This document shows, piece by piece, positions 61,190-64,000 of a stretch of 64,000 nucleotides of DNA. The first letter of the stretch is position 1, and each line of letters begins with the position of its first letter. The translations under genes and the position numbers were made by a program. The notes below the pieces were generated by a model. It saw only the letters and a list, made by a program, of their open reading frames with translations, had not been told where the DNA came from and searched no databases. The stretch is from Pseudomonas sp. RIT288 (lineage in GTDB: Bacteria > Pseudomonadota > Gammaproteobacteria > Pseudomonadales > Pseudomonadaceae): NCBI RefSeq assembly GCF_000631985.1, contig NZ_JFYN01000016.1, forward strand, positions 1 to 64,000. Direction: 5' to 3'.

Positions 61190-62650
61190 TTACTTCGCGG
61201 ATTGCTGAGCGTTCAGCGAGCTGAAGAACGACGTGATGTTGCTCGCCGTGGCCTTCATCTGCCCGACCAACAGGTCCATGGCGTTGTATTTTGCCGTCAA
61301 CGTCTTGGTCAGGTTGGCAACACGCAGATCCAGCGCCAACTGCTGTTCAGTCAGGCTTTTGGTGTTTTTGGTGAGAATGGCCATACGCTGATCAAGCAAA
61401 CCGGTACCGGACTTATTATCCGCCGGTGGCTTGAGGTACGGGTCCACCGCCTTGCTCATACGCGCCAGCAGACCATTGGTGTCATCGGTGCCGGTGAACA
61501 ATTGCTGAACCTGACCGGTCATGCCTGGCTGCGCCATGGTTTTGGTGAAAGCAGCGGTATCAAACGTCAGATTACCGGTGTTGCGATCGGTCATTACACC
61601 CAGCTGGGACAGCACGGCCAACGGACCGCCAGCACCTTTCGCCGTCAACTCACCACGAATATCGGCAATCAGTGCGCGCGGCATCGCATCGCCTGTGAAT
61701 GCCGCTTGCACGGTCAGCTTGCCATCGGCATCCGGCGTCGCCTTGGACAGCGTATCGATGGTGGTCTTCAACGTGTTGTAAGCGTCGACAAACGACTGAA
61801 TCGACGTTTGCAGGCCTTTGGTATTGGCATCCACGCTGACAACCGTCGGCTTGCTCGGCGGCGTGCCCTCGCTGACAGTCGTCAGATTCAGGGTCAGCCC
61901 ACTGATTGCGCCGGAAACCGTATTGCTCTTGCTGCTGACCTGGAGGCCGTCGATGGTCAACTGGGCATTTTTTGCAACGCCGTTGACGGCGCCCGAATCA
62001 CCTGCCGCCGGGGTGCTGCTCATCGCCTTGGTGCCGTCAATTTCCAGACCGGCAATACCGCTGACGGTGAGGTCGGAACCTTCGCCGGTCTTGCTCGAAC
62101 TGATCACCAGACGCGAAGCGCCATTGGCGTCGGTCACGATGTTGGCGGAAATTCCGTTGGCGCCCTGGGCCTTGTTGATGGCATCACGGGTGCTCTGCAA
62201 GGTGGCATCGGCCGGGATGTCGACGTTGTAATCAGTGCCATTCTGACTGATTTTCAGGGTACCACTCGGAATGGCACTGGAGGCGCCGCCAGCGAAAGAG
62301 GCACTGGCAACTTTCGAGCCCGTGGCCAGCTGAGTCACGACAACGTTGTAGCTTCCCGCTACCGCGGTGCTGTCGGCAGTGGCGTTCAGAACCGCCGTAT
62401 TGGCCGAAGTGGCGCTGAAGCCGGCAAACGCAGGGTTGGTTTTGCTGCCCAGATTGGTCATTGCCGTCTGGAACGCAGTCAGCGCGCTCTTCAACGAACC
62501 AATACCGGAAATCTTCAGCGTGTTGGCTTTGGTCGCAGTATCGATCTGCGTCTGCTTCGGAGCCTTGTCGGCATTGACCAGCGCAGTAACGATCGCACCG
62601 ATGTCCAGGCCGGAACCCAGGCCCGTACCCGGTAAAATTGGACTTGCCAT
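61190..62650 (-). CDS. fliD: Flagellar filament cap protein FliD
   Basis: A 486-residue cap protein from MASPILPGTG (GGAGA upstream; two further codons are unlikely). FliD N-terminal domain GLGSGLDIGAIVTALVNADK near 11-30; flagellin-hook-IN segment about 120-160; C-terminal coiled coil (TEQQLALDLRVANLTKTL). Forms the filament tip; in pseudomonads also an adhesin. Downstream of flaG. Confidence 0.94.
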   Translation of the reverse strand: MASPILPGTGLGSGLDIGAIVTALVNADKAPKQTQIDTATKANTLKISGIGSLKSALTAFQTAMTNLGSKTNPAFAGFSATSANTAVLNATADSTAVAGSYNVVVTQLATGSKVASASFAGGASSAIPSGTLKISQNGTDYNVDIPADATLQSTRDAINKAQGANGISANIVTDANGASRLVISSSKTGEGSDLTVSGIAGLEIDGTKAMSSTPAAGDSGAVNGVAKNAQLTIDGLQVSSKSNTVSGAISGLTLNLTTVSEGTPPSKPTVVSVDANTKGLQTSIQSFVDAYNTLKTTIDTLSKATPDADGKLTVQAAFTGDAMPRALIADIRGELTAKGAGGPLAVLSQLGVMTDRNTGNLTFDTAAFTKTMAQPGMTGQVQQLFTGTDDTNGLLARMSKAVDPYLKPPADNKSGTGLLDQRMAILTKNTKSLTEQQLALDLRVANLTKTLTAKYNAMDLLVGQMKATASNITSFFSSLNAQQSAK

Positions 62651-62733
62651 GTGCATCTCCCTTCAGATTGCTGCCGTTCTTTTGACCCTTCCCGGCGTCA
62701 TTAAAGAAAGACAAACACTATTCATGCCAGCTC

Positions 62734-63090
62734 TCAGACCTTGGCGTCGAACAATACGTGACTCGCGTTGGCGAGACTGTCTGCCAGCTTGAGGGCTTCT
62801 GCGGAAGGGATCTGTCGAACGACCTCACCCGTCTCGCTTGCGATCACCTTGACGATGACCTTCCCGGAATGCTCGTCGATAGAGAACTCCAGATTGCGCT
62901 TGATCGACTGAACAAACTTTTCGATCTCCTGCACCGCCAGTTTCAACTTGGCACCGTCCGTGTCCTGACTCTTGGCCGCGACCGGCGCTTGCACCTTGGC
63001 AACTTCAGGCGTCGCTGACGGTTTGTCAGCAACCGGAGTTACTGGCTTGGGAGCCGGATAAGACTGGTTAAGCTTCACGCTCATGTCCAT
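62734..63090 (-). CDS. flaG: Flagellar protein FlaG
   Basis: A 118-residue FlaG. The start MDMSVKLNQS at 63090 has AGGAGG at 8-bp spacing; two earlier start codons are too close. Pro/Val-rich N-terminus, then the FlaG domain LEFSIDEHSGKVIVKVIASE near 68-87 and GEVVRQIPSAEALKLADSLA near 89-108. Thought to limit filament length. Confidence 0.92.
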   Translation of the reverse strand: MDMSVKLNQSYPAPKPVTPVADKPSATPEVAKVQAPVAAKSQDTDGAKLKLAVQEIEKFVQSIKRNLEFSIDEHSGKVIVKVIASETGEVVRQIPSAEALKLADSLANASHVLFDAKV

Positions 63091-63110
63091 GCTCATCACC
63101 TCCTAACGTA

Positions 63111-63147
63111 AAAAGGCGAGAGAGCACGACTAGCGCACTCCCCCGCC
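63111..63147 (-). terminator. Terminator after fliC
   Basis: On the - strand an imperfect stem GGCGGGGGAG.../...CTCTCGCC is followed by TTTTT between fliC and flaG. Confidence 0.6.
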
Positions 63148-63163
63148 CGAACTCATTCCGAAA

Positions 63164-64000
63164 TTACTGAAGCAGCTTCAGTACAGCGGAAGGCAGTTGG
63201 TTGGCTTGAGCCAGAACGGAGGTCGAAGCCTGCTGCAGAGTTTGCTGCTTGGTCAGGTTAGCAGTTTCTGCGGCGAAGTCGGTGTCTTGTACACGACCCT
63301 GTGCAGCAGTGGTGTTCTCAACGATGTTCTGCAGGTTGGCGATGGTGCTGGTCAGACGGTTTTGCGAAGCACCCAGGCTGGCACGGGTATCACCGATCGC
63401 AGCGATAGCAGCGTCGATTGCAGTGATAGCGTTGTCGATGTTGGAGCCAGCGGTAGCAGCGTCAGTACCGGTCAGAGCCAGAGTACCTTTGTCCACGGAC
63501 AGGTTGACGGCGTCGAACTTGGAGCTCAGTACCAGGTCGATGTGGTTGGCAGTACCGGTGTTTGCGCCAACTTGCAGAGTCACAGTACCAGCCGAACCGT
63601 CCAGCAGGTTTTTGCCGTTCAGGTTGGTGGAAGCTGCGATACGGGTGATTTCGTCCGACATGTCGGCGAATTCTTTGTTGGTCGCTTTCTGGTCAGCAGT
63701 GCCGTTGGTGCCGGTACGTGCTTTAACAGCCAGTTCACGCATACGCTGCAGAATGTCGGTAGTAGCTTGCAGAGCGCCTTCAGCGGTCTGAGCAACGGAG
63801 ATACCGTCGTTGGCGTTCTGGATAGCCTGGTTGCCACCGCGGATTTGCGATTGCATACGAGTGGAGATCTGCAGGCCAGCGGCGTCGTCTTTAGCGCTGT
63901 TGATTTTCAGGCCGGAAGACAGGCGCTGCATCGAAGTCGACAGAGCGTCGGAAGCGCGGTTCAGGTTTTTCTGAACGTTCAACGATGTGGTGTTGGTGTT
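63164..64000 (-). CDS. fliC: Flagellin FliC, 5' end cut by window
   Basis: The frame is open to base 64000, reading NTNTTSLNVQKNLNRASDAL at its visible start, so only a few N-terminal residues are missing; total about 282. N-terminal D0/D1 (MQRLSSGLKINSAKDDAAGL, RMRELAVKARTG) and C-terminal D1/D0 (ASLGASQNRLTSTIANLQN, LAQANQLPSAVLKLLQ) are linked by a very short middle, so the surface D2/D3 domains are largely absent. Confidence 0.96.
   Translation of the reverse strand, partial: NTNTTSLNVQKNLNRASDALSTSMQRLSSGLKINSAKDDAAGLQISTRMQSQIRGGNQAIQNANDGISVAQTAEGALQATTDILQRMRELAVKARTGTNGTADQKATNKEFADMSDEITRIAASTNLNGKNLLDGSAGTVTLQVGANTGTANHIDLVLSSKFDAVNLSVDKGTLALTGTDAATAGSNIDNAITAIDAAIAAIGDTRASLGASQNRLTSTIANLQNIVENTTAAQGRVQDTDFAAETANLTKQQTLQQASTSVLAQANQLPSAVLKLLQ

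Noticed and set aside
1..64000. CRISPR arrays, tRNA/rRNA genes, insertion sequences, prophage genes
   Set aside because: No regular spaced repeats, clover-leaf genes, transposases or phage structural genes were found on either strand; the only dispersed repeats are REP palindromes.

Overview
The window reads as chromosomal DNA of a Pseudomonas of the fluorescens group. It is GC-rich, gene order matches other pseudomonads (glyoxylate carboligase cluster, c-type cytochrome maturation operon, polar-flagellum/chemotaxis supercluster), and it carries many intergenic REP palindromes of the two families usual in that group (cores GGAGCTGCCGCAGGCTGCGA and GGGAGCGAGCCTGCTCGCGA). No rRNA, tRNA, CRISPR array, insertion sequence or prophage was seen.

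Region 1 (1-8.7 kb, + strand): gcl-hyi-glxR-ttuD-pyk converts glyoxylate (from purine, allantoin or glycolate breakdown) through tartronate semialdehyde and glycerate to pyruvate. A urea transporter and a voltage-gated-type K+ channel follow. Region 2 (8.7-15.5 kb) is mixed: a solitary sulfate-binding protein, a small exported protein, an MFS exporter, a HicAB toxin-antitoxin pair with a palindromic operator, a LysR regulator, an HTH/PIN toxin-antitoxin pair and a lipoprotein. Region 3 (15.4-22.4 kb, - strand) is a complete ccmABCDEFGHI cytochrome c maturation operon. Region 4 (22.6-24.5 kb, + strand) holds a second FliK-type protein fused by a 4-bp overlap to a free-standing FlhB C-terminal-domain protein.

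Region 5 (24.6-64 kb, almost all - strand) is one continuous flagellar/chemotaxis block. In transcription order (right to left) it has fliC, flaG, fliD, fliS, fliT, fleQ, fleS, fleR, fliE-F-G-H-I-J, hsbA-hsbR-hptB, fliK, fliL-M-N-O-P-Q-R, flhB, [DUF6124-type gene on the + strand], flhA, flhF, fleN, fliA, cheY, cheZ, cheA, cheB, motC, motD, parC, parP, cheW and a DUF2802 gene. Together these encode the flagellin filament, cap and chaperones, the sigma-54 activator cascade (FleQ, then FleSR), MS/C ring, export apparatus and ATPase, hook-length control, polar placement and number control (FlhF, FleN, ParC, ParP), sigma-28, a stator and a CheA pathway.

Promoter-like sites fit the known hierarchy. 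Five sigma-54 (-24/-12) sites lie before fliE, fleS, fliK, fliL and flhA, and two sigma-28-like sites lie before fliS and cheY.

The least conventional items are the DUF6124-type gene between flhA and flhB with its ~290-nt structured leader, four repeated acidic motifs in the CheA linker, the second ruler/switch pair beside ccm, and a possible 35-residue protein between flhF and fleN.
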